Assembly: GCA_024276255.1 (NCBI GenBank)
Contig: JAJRXO010000430.1
Location: 1 to 6,455 of the forward strand
DNA from: Chloroflexota bacterium
Lineage (GTDB): Bacteria; Chloroflexota; Anaerolineae; J102
Length of the DNA: 6,455 bases
Direction of reading: 5' to 3'
Shown here: piece after piece, positions 1 to 5,054 of the stretch
How positions within the stretch are numbered: the first letter of the stretch is position 1
Layout: each line of letters begins with the position of its first letter
Made by a program: the position numbers and the translations under genes
Notes under the pieces: model-generated
The model's database searches: none
The model's input: only the letters and a program-made list of their open reading frames with translations
What the model was told of the DNA's origin: nothing

Positions 1-788
1 AACCGCGTATCGCTCACCCATTCCTCGTTTTCGCTGTCGCCCTCTTCACCCACGTCTGTGTTCAGCCGCAGCGAGCCGTGCAAGGCGCCGTCATCCTCTT
101 TTCGAAATTCGCCATGGCCGATGAAGTGCAGGATGTGATAGGGTTTTGAGGCCAGTCGGTCGTCCAGTTGCTGTAGCGTCACATTGCCTTCCAGGGGAGG
201 ATCGTAATCTACCCCGGCTTTCTCCAATGCCTTGATGATGGTTTCTTTTTCTTTGTCGGTGGCCAGCCCCGAACCGCGGGGGATGACAATAAGCGCCCGC
301 GGTTTGCCGGAAATGGTAAAATCACTGCGGATATTGCCCACCTGCAGATCGAGATATTGGCGGGTGAGCAGGGTTTTGATCTGGGTAGCAAAAAACATAT
401 CGTTCCAGGCCAAAAACTCCCACGGCAGCATCGCCACTTCCACCGCGGTTTCCAGGATGTCGAGCCGCAGACGCATGTAACAGTTTTCGGTGCTCTGCAC
501 CTTCTGGGAATACACACTGATGAACAGGTCGCGGATCTCGTTTTGAAACAAGGCATCGAATAAAGTGCTACCGACGTTTTGAAACAGGGTTTCGTCGGTA
601 GAATAGGGCTCTTCTTTGATTTGTCGCAGTTGAGCGACGAAATCGTCGTTGCTCAATGCCTGCCAGTCAAGCGTGCCGTGGGCCAAGCCGCTTTCGGGTG
701 TATGAGCCGTAACCACATAGGAGTCGTTACCCGCTTTTAACACACGAATGTCAAAATCAATGATGGTTGCAGTCTCTGCTGGCTCCAT
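1..788 (-). CDS. CHAT-domain (caspase-like) protein, N-terminal part, truncated by window edge
   Basis: I read an uninterrupted frame of 262 codons from an ATG at 788-786 to the left edge, so the C-terminus is missing. Residues 1-160 match the N-terminal region common in stand-alone CHAT proteins: a beta-rich start (FDIRVLKAG), then helices, then the typical LPWEFLAW motif at 121-128. Residues 163-169 (PRALIVI) begin the caspase-like fold. YHILHFIGHGEF at 217-228 carries the predicted catalytic His (His225). The partner catalytic Cys should lie 40-60 residues further on, outside the window. CHAT domains belong to the caspase/separase clan (Cys-His proteases) and are often fused to TPR, NACHT, WD40 or other modules; which of these follows here cannot be seen. 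The start is supported by an AGGAG Shine-Dalgarno at 801-797 with 8-nt spacing, and by a good promoter. The gene is divergent from rpmH. The family call is firm; substrate and role (peptidase signalling, cell death or defence) are unknown. Confidence 0.88.
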   Translation of the reverse strand, partial: MEPAETATIIDFDIRVLKAGNDSYVVTAHTPESGLAHGTLDWQALSNDDFVAQLRQIKEEPYSTDETLFQNVGSTLFDALFQNEIRDLFISVYSQKVQSTENCYMRLRLDILETAVEVAMLPWEFLAWNDMFFATQIKTLLTRQYLDLQVGNIRSDFTISGKPRALIVIPRGSGLATDKEKETIIKALEKAGVDYDPPLEGNVTLQQLDDRLASKPYHILHFIGHGEFRKEDDGALHGSLRLNTDVGEEGDSENEEWVSDTR

Positions 789-829
789 GACGAGATCTCC
801 TGGGGAAAGAAAGAGGTGGGGGTTATGTC

Positions 830-858
830 ATTCTAAAATGAAAGTGCATTGGCGTCAA
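830..858 (-). promoter_or_regulatory. sigma70-type promoter for the CHAT gene
   Basis: On the minus strand TTGACG (858-853) is followed by exactly 17 bases and then TAGAAT (835-830). Each box differs from consensus at one position (TTGACA, TATAAT). Transcription would begin near 823, giving a leader of about 35 bases with the AGGAG site (801-797) in front of the ATG at 788. This suggests vegetative rather than alternative-sigma expression. The assignment rests on sequence match only. Confidence 0.72.
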
Positions 859-912
859 TCTCTGCCGCGGGGCCAGTGTGTGGCTCAAGTTCCCCGGCGC
901 TGCTGGCGCTTG

Positions 913-923
913 TATGAATCATA
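913..923. repeat. short perfect palindrome TATGA-A-TCATA
   Basis: An 11-base inverted repeat (5-base arms, 1-base centre) lies between the two divergent promoters, 36 bases upstream of the rpmH -35 box. A related half, CTATGAT, follows at 937-943. It could be an operator for a dimeric regulator, but short AT-rich palindromes arise often by chance and no regulator is recognisable nearby. Confidence 0.25.
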
Positions 924-958
924 GGGCCAGGGTAGGCTATGATCTGAAAGGAAAATTT

Positions 959-988
959 TTGACCATCCTTGGTGCGTCAGTGTATAAT
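959..988 (+). promoter_or_regulatory. sigma70-type promoter for the rpmH-jag operon
   Basis: TTGACC (959-964), an 18-base spacer and a perfect TATAAT (983-988) form a near-consensus promoter, preceded by an A/T-rich stretch GAAAATTTTT (951-960) that resembles an UP element. Transcription would start near 995, leaving an untranslated leader of roughly 107 bases before rpmH. Strength and position fit a ribosomal-protein operon. Confidence 0.75.
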
Positions 989-1002
989 CACTTGTTGCGT
1001 AT

Positions 1003-1034
1003 GGGGGAGGTTCAACTACCCTCCCTCCTTTTTT
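1003..1034 (+). terminator. terminator-like hairpin in rpmH leader (possible attenuator)
   Basis: The GGGGGAGG at 1003-1010 can pair with CCTCCCTC at 1020-1027 (8 pairs, one G-T), leaving a 9-base loop. After C1028 comes a run of six T (1029-1034). This has the form of an intrinsic terminator on the plus strand, yet it lies downstream of the operon's best promoter and about 68 bases before the rpmH start. It may terminate a fraction of transcripts, be an attenuator, or end a very short RNA of about 40 bases. The reverse strand lacks a T tract after the stem, so it is not a terminator for the CHAT side. Confidence 0.5.
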
Positions 1035-1101
1035 GCTGCTTAGCGGGTGAACATTGTTATCGCCCAGTCCATTATAGATTCAAGATGAGGATAATATTCA
1101 A

Positions 1102-1239
1102 ATGCCGAAACGAACCTGGCAACCCAAAGTGCGCAAACGCGCCAAAACCCATGGTTTCCGTGCACGTATGTCCAGCAATGGCGGACGCAACGTGCTCAAA
1201 CGCCGTCGTCGCAAGGGTCGTCGCCGCCTGACTGTCTGA
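1102..1239 (+). CDS. rpmH: 50S ribosomal protein L34 (bL34)
   Basis: This encodes a 45-residue, extremely basic protein with the invariant L34 pattern: KRTWQPK near the N-terminus, THGFRARM at 16-23, and a C-terminal Arg/Lys block with RKGRRRL at 37-43. Family length is usually 44-50 residues. bL34 sits in the large subunit and binds 23S rRNA. The ATG at 1102 is preceded by a GAGG (1087-1090) with a rather long spacing of 11 bases. It is the first gene of the operon; rnpA follows after 11 bases, the nearly universal rpmH-rnpA pairing. Because the gene is so short it is easily missed by length-filtered gene calling. A longer frame running through it (878-1231) is not coding. The MPKRTW start and TV end look more like Chloroflexota or Gram-positive L34 than proteobacterial forms; that is my reading from memory. 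Confidence 0.97.
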   Translation: MPKRTWQPKVRKRAKTHGFRARMSSNGGRNVLKRRRRKGRRRLTV

Positions 1240-1250
1240 ATTCTGCCCCC

Positions 1251-1610
1251 GTGCGTCGCCGATATCGCTTACGCTCGCGGCAGTCGTTTCAGCAAGTCCG
1301 CCAGCGCGGCCAAAGTTGCAAACATCCCCTGGCTGTACTACTTTATCGGCCCAACGGCCTGACGTACAGCCGCTTTGGCTTTACTGCCAGTCGGCGGATC
1401 GGCAATGCTGTACGTCGCAATCGGGCCCGTCGTCTGATGCGCGAGGTCATCCGGCTGCGCATGGATCGTATTGCTGCTGGATGGGACATCATCCTGATTG
1501 CTCGTCGACCCATTATCACAGCTTCCTTTCATGAGGTGGCGGAAGCATGCGAGACCTTGTTGCAGCAGGCTCAATTGCTACTCCCTCCTCAAGATCAATC
1601 TCCTTCATGA
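1251..1610 (+). CDS. rnpA: ribonuclease P protein component
   Basis: This 119-residue basic protein assists the RNase P RNA in removing 5' leaders from pre-tRNAs. The family signature is clear. RFGFTASRRIGNAVRRNRAR (41-60) leads into the conserved RNR helix RRNRARRLMRE (55-65), and GWDIILIARRP (77-87) is the usual G-x-D-hydrophobic-AR strand. The length fits the family (about 110-130). The start is a GTG at 1251 without a recognisable Shine-Dalgarno; it lies 11 bases after rpmH, so translation may rely on coupling to rpmH. The frame stays open upstream into rpmH, but no standard start codon precedes the GTG nearby. The 3' end overlaps yidD by four bases (ATGA). Identity is secure; only the exact start is less certain. 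Confidence 0.96.
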   Translation: MRRRYRLRSRQSFQQVRQRGQSCKHPLAVLLYRPNGLTYSRFGFTASRRIGNAVRRNRARRLMREVIRLRMDRIAAGWDIILIARRPIITASFHEVAEACETLLQQAQLLLPPQDQSPS

Positions 1611-1846
1611 AATATCTGGCTCTGGCGCTCATCCGCTTTTACCGTCGCTACATCTCTCCGACTTTAGGGAGCTCCTGTATCTATCAACCAACTTGTTCCC
1701 AGTATACATACGAGGCTATCGAACGCTTCGGTTTTGTGCGCGGGGGGTGGATGGGTATCAAACGCATTGCCCGCTGTCATCCATTTCATGAAGGCGGCCA
1801 TGATCCTGTTCCCGATCATCTTTCTGCTTCCAACCATACTCACTGA
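1607..1846 (+). CDS. yidD: membrane protein insertion efficiency factor YidD
   Basis: This 79-residue protein has the complete YidD (DUF37/haemolytic family) pattern: IRFYRRYISPTLG at 9-21, PTCSQYTYEAI at 28-38, and RIARCHPFHEGG at 53-64 followed by DPVP at 66-69. The conserved cysteines are Cys24, Cys30 and Cys57. YidD is a small peripheral protein at the inner face of the membrane, thought to help YidC or Sec insertion. The ATG at 1607 overlaps the rnpA stop in an ATGA arrangement, which indicates translational coupling. An in-frame ATG at 1547 would add 20 residues unlike the family, so I reject it. The short His-rich tail (NHTH) after the conserved part is variable in the family. Confidence 0.95.
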   Translation: MKYLALALIRFYRRYISPTLGSSCIYQPTCSQYTYEAIERFGFVRGGWMGIKRIARCHPFHEGGHDPVPDHLSASNHTH

Positions 1847-1864
1847 CGATCGCCTTGGCGATCG
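1847..1864. repeat. intercistronic inverted repeat between yidD and yidC
   Basis: CGATCGCC and GGCGATCG form perfect 8-base arms separated by TT, starting one base after the yidD stop and ending just upstream of the yidC start region. In RNA the loop would open to at least four bases. There is no T tract, so it is not an intrinsic terminator. It may stabilise the mRNA or tune yidC translation. GGCGATCGCC at 1857-1866 matches the cyanobacterial HIP1 palindrome, but other features do not suggest a cyanobacterium. Confidence 0.45.
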
Positions 1865-1872
1865 CCAGCGAT

Positions 1873-1877
1873 GGAGA
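1873..1877 (+). promoter_or_regulatory. Shine-Dalgarno GGAGA that supports the GTG start of yidC
   Basis: GGAGA ends five bases before a GTG at 1883. The competing in-frame ATG at 1871 overlaps this site and has no purine-rich ribosome site upstream, only part of the CGATCGCC repeat. This favours the GTG start, which also gives a cleaner signal peptide beginning MKRSHRKF. Confidence 0.5.
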
Positions 1878-1882
1878 CCCGA

Positions 1883-2944
1883 GTGAAACGTTCCCACCGC
1901 AAATTTCTTATTATTGCACTGCTGTTGCTGATCGCTGTCGTGCTCAGCGGCTGTGGTGGTGTCACTGTCGTTGACGACAAGACCGTATTTAAGCCCGGCC
2001 TTTTTGAATTCCTGGCAGCGCCATTGCGCGCGGCCGTGGTATTCTTCCATGATTCGATTCTGGAGCCCTTGGGCGCGCCCTATGCCTGGGGTTGGGCGAT
2101 CATCTTGGTGGCCCTGGTCATTCGGCTGCTGCTCTTGCCATTGGGGCTCAAGCAGATGCGCTCCATGCGTGAAGCGTCGGCCAAGATGAAGATCTTGCAA
2201 CCCGAGCTGGATCGCCTCAAAAAGAAATATGCGGGCGATAAACAAAAGCTGCAACAGGAGCAGATGAAGATTTATCAGGAGCACGGCATAACGCAGGCGC
2301 AGATGGCAGGCTGTCTGCCCACCCTGTTGCAGATGCCTATTTTGTTTGCGTTTTACTATGCGATCCTGGGTTTGGCAGCTGATTCTGGCCTCAGCGTGAG
2401 CGGGCGATTGCTTAACCAGCGTTTTTACTTCATTCCCGACATCTCCCGACCTCACTATCGCGACGGTCTAAACTGGTTGACGGCCAACTTCAGCATGGAA
2501 AAATTGCTGGATCCCAATGTGTGGCCGTACCTCGTGCTGCCGGCGCTCCTGGCGATCACCCAGTATTTCATGCTCAAGAGCGGTCAGCAAAGTCAGCCCC
2601 AGTCTGGTTCCGATGAAAATCCCGCCGCGGGTATGATGGGACAGATGAGCTGGCTCATGACCGGCATGTTCGTCTTCTTTGCCTTGCAGGTTCCAGCCGG
2701 GCTCAGCCTGTACTGGGTGGTGGGCAATGTACTGGCGTTGGGGCAGCAGCTTTATGTGAATCGACAAAAAGATACCTGGGAAGAAGAAATACGGGCAAAA
2801 TCCCGCTCCATTCTTACTGCCAGCAGGCAAACTGTCACCGAAACCGCAGCTGCCGGCGATGGCGATTCCTCTGCTGCTACATCCCCATCGAAACCACAAT
2901 CCGCCAAGAGCAGCACCCGTCGTAAACGTCGCCGCCGTCGTTAA
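1883..2944 (+). CDS. yidC: membrane protein insertase YidC/Oxa1 family, lipoprotein-type
   Basis: YidC inserts and folds membrane proteins, alone or with SecYEG. With the GTG start the protein has 353 residues (357 from the ATG at 1871). A basic n-region and hydrophobic stretch end in the lipobox VLSGC, predicting lipidation at Cys24, as in Gram-positive YidC. There is no large periplasmic domain of the proteobacterial kind. The Oxa1 core follows: membrane helix 67-89 with the conserved Arg81 in the hydrophilic groove (VIRLLLLPLG), a charged cytoplasmic hairpin at 90-136, helix 143-165 (LPTLLQMPILFAFYYAI), helix 213-231, and helices within 256-290. The C-terminal tail ends in a run of Arg/Lys (RRKRRRRR) that probably contacts the ribosome. 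It is separated from yidD by a hairpin-bearing gap and followed by jag after 31 bases. The family call is secure; the start choice is about even between GTG 1883 and ATG 1871, with the Shine-Dalgarno favouring GTG. Confidence 0.94.
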   Translation: MKRSHRKFLIIALLLLIAVVLSGCGGVTVVDDKTVFKPGLFEFLAAPLRAAVVFFHDSILEPLGAPYAWGWAIILVALVIRLLLLPLGLKQMRSMREASAKMKILQPELDRLKKKYAGDKQKLQQEQMKIYQEHGITQAQMAGCLPTLLQMPILFAFYYAILGLAADSGLSVSGRLLNQRFYFIPDISRPHYRDGLNWLTANFSMEKLLDPNVWPYLVLPALLAITQYFMLKSGQQSQPQSGSDENPAAGMMGQMSWLMTGMFVFFALQVPAGLSLYWVVGNVLALGQQLYVNRQKDTWEEEIRAKSRSILTASRQTVTETAAAGDGDSSAATSPSKPQSAKSSTRRKRRRRR

Positions 2945-2975
2945 ATCACTTTGCTTCACTCATTGTTGATGGATT

Positions 2976-3770
2976 ATGAACGAATACACCGGCCGCACCG
3001 TCTCTGAAGCTATTGCCGCAGGCCTTAAGGATCTGAATCTGACCGCTGAGACCGCCCATATCGAAGTGCTCGACGAGGGCCATAGCGGCGTATTTGGCCT
3101 GGGTTCCCGTCCGGCCGTGGTGCGCATCTCGGCGCTGGATGCCGAACCAGAGCCTGTGACCGATACTGAACAGATGCCCGAAGCGCAACCTGTTGCGGAA
3201 GCAGCTCCTGAGCTCCAACCTCAGATTGAGCCCGAACCGCAGGCTGAACCCGAACCCGAATCATCGCCTGAGCCCGAGTCCGCAGCCACAGATGAGGATG
3301 ATCGGGTGCTGACGCTCAGCCGGGAGTTTTTGCAGCGCATGCTGGACCTGATGCATCTGCAAACGCAAGTTGAGGCTACCATACAGACGCCGCAGTTGCC
3401 CGAAGACGATCCGGTCTACTATCTCAACATTCTCGGTGAGGATCTGGGCATACTTATTGGCCGCCGCGGCGAGACCCTGAATGCCATTCAATATCTCGTG
3501 CGTCTGTATGCCAACCGGCATCTGCACTACTGGCCGCGTATTGAGATCGATGTCGAGGGTTATAAGCAGCGACGGGTCGTCAGCCTGCAAAAATTGGCAC
3601 ATACTATGGCAGATCGTGCTGCCGGCTCCGGAAAAACCGTGGTTCTCGAAGCCATGCCCGCCCGCGAACGTCGCCTGATCCATCTGGCTTTGCGCGATCG
3701 CGATGATGTGTACACCGAAAGTGTAGGCGAGGGCGAGAATCGTAAAGTGACGATTGTGCCCACTGCCTGA
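2976..3770 (+). CDS. jag: Jag/KhpB RNA-binding protein (Jag_N, KH, R3H domains)
   Basis: This 264-residue cytoplasmic protein has three recognisable parts. Jag_N at about 3-52 carries the typical GVFGLGSRPAVV motif (38-49). A low-complexity acidic linker, rich in Glu and Pro (EPEP repeats), spans roughly 55-108. The RNA-binding half follows: a KH domain at about 145-195 with the GxxG-type loop IGRRGETL (161-168), then an R3H domain at about 198-262 with RERRLIHLAL (230-239), where Arg232 and His236 form the R-x3-H motif. In Gram-positive bacteria Jag/KhpB (EloR) binds RNA and influences cell elongation and envelope genes, and its gene usually follows yidC as here. The Shine-Dalgarno is weak (GATGG upstream of the ATG). 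It is the last gene of the operon, with a terminator 21 bases after the stop. The linker length is variable in the family. Confidence 0.95.
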   Translation: MNEYTGRTVSEAIAAGLKDLNLTAETAHIEVLDEGHSGVFGLGSRPAVVRISALDAEPEPVTDTEQMPEAQPVAEAAPELQPQIEPEPQAEPEPESSPEPESAATDEDDRVLTLSREFLQRMLDLMHLQTQVEATIQTPQLPEDDPVYYLNILGEDLGILIGRRGETLNAIQYLVRLYANRHLHYWPRIEIDVEGYKQRRVVSLQKLAHTMADRAAGSGKTVVLEAMPARERRLIHLALRDRDDVYTESVGEGENRKVTIVPTA

Positions 3771-3791
3771 GTTCGTGCTTCTTGTCTTTTG

Positions 3792-3816
3792 AACGGGCCT
3801 TCGGGCCCGTTTTTTT
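3792..3816 (+). terminator. strong intrinsic terminator after jag
   Basis: AACGGGCC (3792-3799) pairs perfectly with GGCCCGTT (3804-3811) around a TTCG loop. The loop is closed by C-G, giving the extra-stable C(UUCG)G tetraloop. T residues run from 3810 to 3816. This ends the rpmH-jag transcription unit and separates it from the polysaccharide genes. Confidence 0.95.
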
Positions 3817-3872
3817 GTGTACCGTCCCTCTTGTCACAACCAAATAATTAGCGATTCCGCTTTTATTTAGCA

Positions 3873-3878
3873 TATAAT
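3873..3878 (+). promoter_or_regulatory. TATAAT -10 box upstream of the glycosyltransferase
   Basis: A perfect TATAAT lies in an AT-rich stretch (about 3841-3880) between the jag terminator and the next gene. No good -35 box stands at 17 bases (AGCGAT at 3850-3855); the best loose match is TTAGCG at 3848-3853 with a 19-base spacer. There is no extended TGn element. Transcription would start near 3885. It is probably a promoter, perhaps activator-dependent given the poor -35 box. Confidence 0.5.
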
Positions 3879-3902
3879 GAACGAGTGAATGCACGAAGTC
3901 AC

Positions 3903-5054
3903 ATGATTGAAACGCCACGTATTGGCCTGATTGCAACCCTGCTGTCTACGCAATCCAGCTATCGCAGTGCGGGGTTGCATACTTATAGCCATCAATTGTT
4001 ACATCATCTGGCTGCCAGCGAGACTCCGGCCAGGTGGCATGCTTTTGTTGGGGATCCGTCTTATCAATCTCCTGCTGATCTATTGGTTCATGCGCCTTCC
4101 CGGAGTCTGCAGAATCCATGGCTCCGTATCGCCTGGGAACAGAGCATATTGCCGGTTCTTGCCGCACGTCTGCGCCTGGATTTAATCCATGGCTTTGTGC
4201 ATACATTGCCTTTACCCATTCGGATGCCCGGTGTAGTTACTGTGCATGATCTCAGTTTTATGCGCTATCCACAGGCCTTTCGACCCGCCAATCGTTTTTA
4301 TCTGCGGCACATGGCCGCCCTGTCCTGTCGCCGCGCCCGCCACATCATCGCTGTTTCTCAGGCCACGCGCCGCGATATCCAGCGCTACTTCCACATCCCG
4401 GCCGAGCGGATCAGCGTCATTTACAATGGTGTGGATGCCGTCTATCGCCCCCTGCCGCCCGGCGACGTCGCTGCCTATGCCCGGCAGGCGGGCTGGCCCC
4501 GGCGTTTCATCCTTACGGTGGGCACCCTTGAGCCGCGGAAGAACCATCTCGGCCTGCTCGATGCTTACGCCCGCTACCGGCAAATGAGTGACGATCCGTT
4601 ACCCCTGCTCATCGGAGGCGGCAAAGGCTGGTATTACGATACGATATTCGCACGCGTGCAGGAATTGAGCCTGGACAGGTATGTCCATTTTTTGGGCTTT
4701 GTCCCCCTGGACATGCTGCCCTGGCTTTACAACAGCGCCACTTTGTTCGTGTACCCTTCACTGTACGAGGGTTTTGGTCTGCCTTTGGCCGAAGCCATGG
4801 CCTGCGGGGTTCCCTGTATCACCTCCACTCGCAGCAGTCTGCCCGAGGTGGCCGGTGATGCTGCCCTGTGTGTGGCACCGGATCGTCCCGATGAATTGGC
4901 CACCGCCATGCATGCCGTGCTCGGTTCCCCCGCAAAACAGGCTGCCATGCGGCAGGCCGGGCTGTCACACAGCGCTCAGTTCCGTTGGCATTCCACAGCG
5001 GATGCCACAGTTCAGGTGTATCATCACGTTTTACAGAGTGCCCACCATGCGTGA
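3903..5054 (+). CDS. glycosyltransferase family 4 (GT-B fold)
   Basis: This 383-residue protein transfers a sugar from a nucleotide donor, most likely onto a lipid-linked or polysaccharide acceptor at the cytoplasmic face of the membrane. The N-terminal acceptor half includes SAGLHTYSHQLL and VTVHDLSFMRYP (112-123). IAVSQATRRDI (149-159) and the IYNGVD segment lead into the C-terminal donor half. There GTLEPRKN (207-214) carries the donor-binding Arg212/Lys213, and EGFGLPLAEAMACGVP holds the E-x7-E pair (Glu289 and Glu297). It closely resembles the mannosyltransferase-like GT4 branch, but the exact sugar cannot be read. I chose the ATG at 3903; a GTG at 3885 would add six residues but sits right at the predicted transcription start. 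Neither start has a strong Shine-Dalgarno. Codon use changes part-way: GC at third positions is about 47% over the first 124 codons and about 76% over the next 102. The stop overlaps the next gene by eight bases. Confidence 0.92.
   Translation: MIETPRIGLIATLLSTQSSYRSAGLHTYSHQLLHHLAASETPARWHAFVGDPSYQSPADLLVHAPSRSLQNPWLRIAWEQSILPVLAARLRLDLIHGFVHTLPLPIRMPGVVTVHDLSFMRYPQAFRPANRFYLRHMAALSCRRARHIIAVSQATRRDIQRYFHIPAERISVIYNGVDAVYRPLPPGDVAAYARQAGWPRRFILTVGTLEPRKNHLGLLDAYARYRQMSDDPLPLLIGGGKGWYYDTIFARVQELSLDRYVHFLGFVPLDMLPWLYNSATLFVYPSLYEGFGLPLAEAMACGVPCITSTRSSLPEVAGDAALCVAPDRPDELATAMHAVLGSPAKQAAMRQAGLSHSAQFRWHSTADATVQVYHHVLQSAHHA

Larger units (their letters stand above)
789..1101. other. divergent intergenic regulatory region between CHAT gene and rpmH
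   Basis: These 313 bases hold no credible gene. They contain one promoter pointing left into the CHAT gene, one pointing right into rpmH, about 100 bases between the two -35 boxes, a short AT-rich palindrome at 913-923, an A/T run (946-960) just upstream of the rpmH -35 box that could act as an UP element, and a hairpin plus T tract in the rpmH leader. No DnaA-box cluster of TTATCCACA type is visible, so I see no replication origin here. Confidence 0.7.

Noticed and set aside
1073..1078. Second possible -10 box (TATAGA) just upstream of rpmH
   Set aside because: No acceptable -35 box at the right spacing; the promoter at 959-988 is far better.
878..1231. 117-codon plus-strand open frame across the promoter, leader and rpmH
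   Set aside because: It spans promoter elements and overlaps rpmH in another frame, lacks a ribosome site, and its product resembles nothing I know; the in-frame ATG at 1001 in the leader likewise has no ribosome site.
1664..2455. 263-codon minus-strand open frame opposite yidD and yidC
   Set aside because: It lies antisense to two unmistakable conserved genes, and its low-complexity Gln/His-rich translation is typical of an antisense shadow.
2468..2959. 163-codon minus-strand open frame opposite the yidC 3' half
   Set aside because: Antisense to conserved yidC codons with no family resemblance, promoter or ribosome site.
4264..4272. DnaA-box-like CTATCCACA
   Set aside because: Single copy, one mismatch, inside a coding region, and no cluster nearby; expected by chance.
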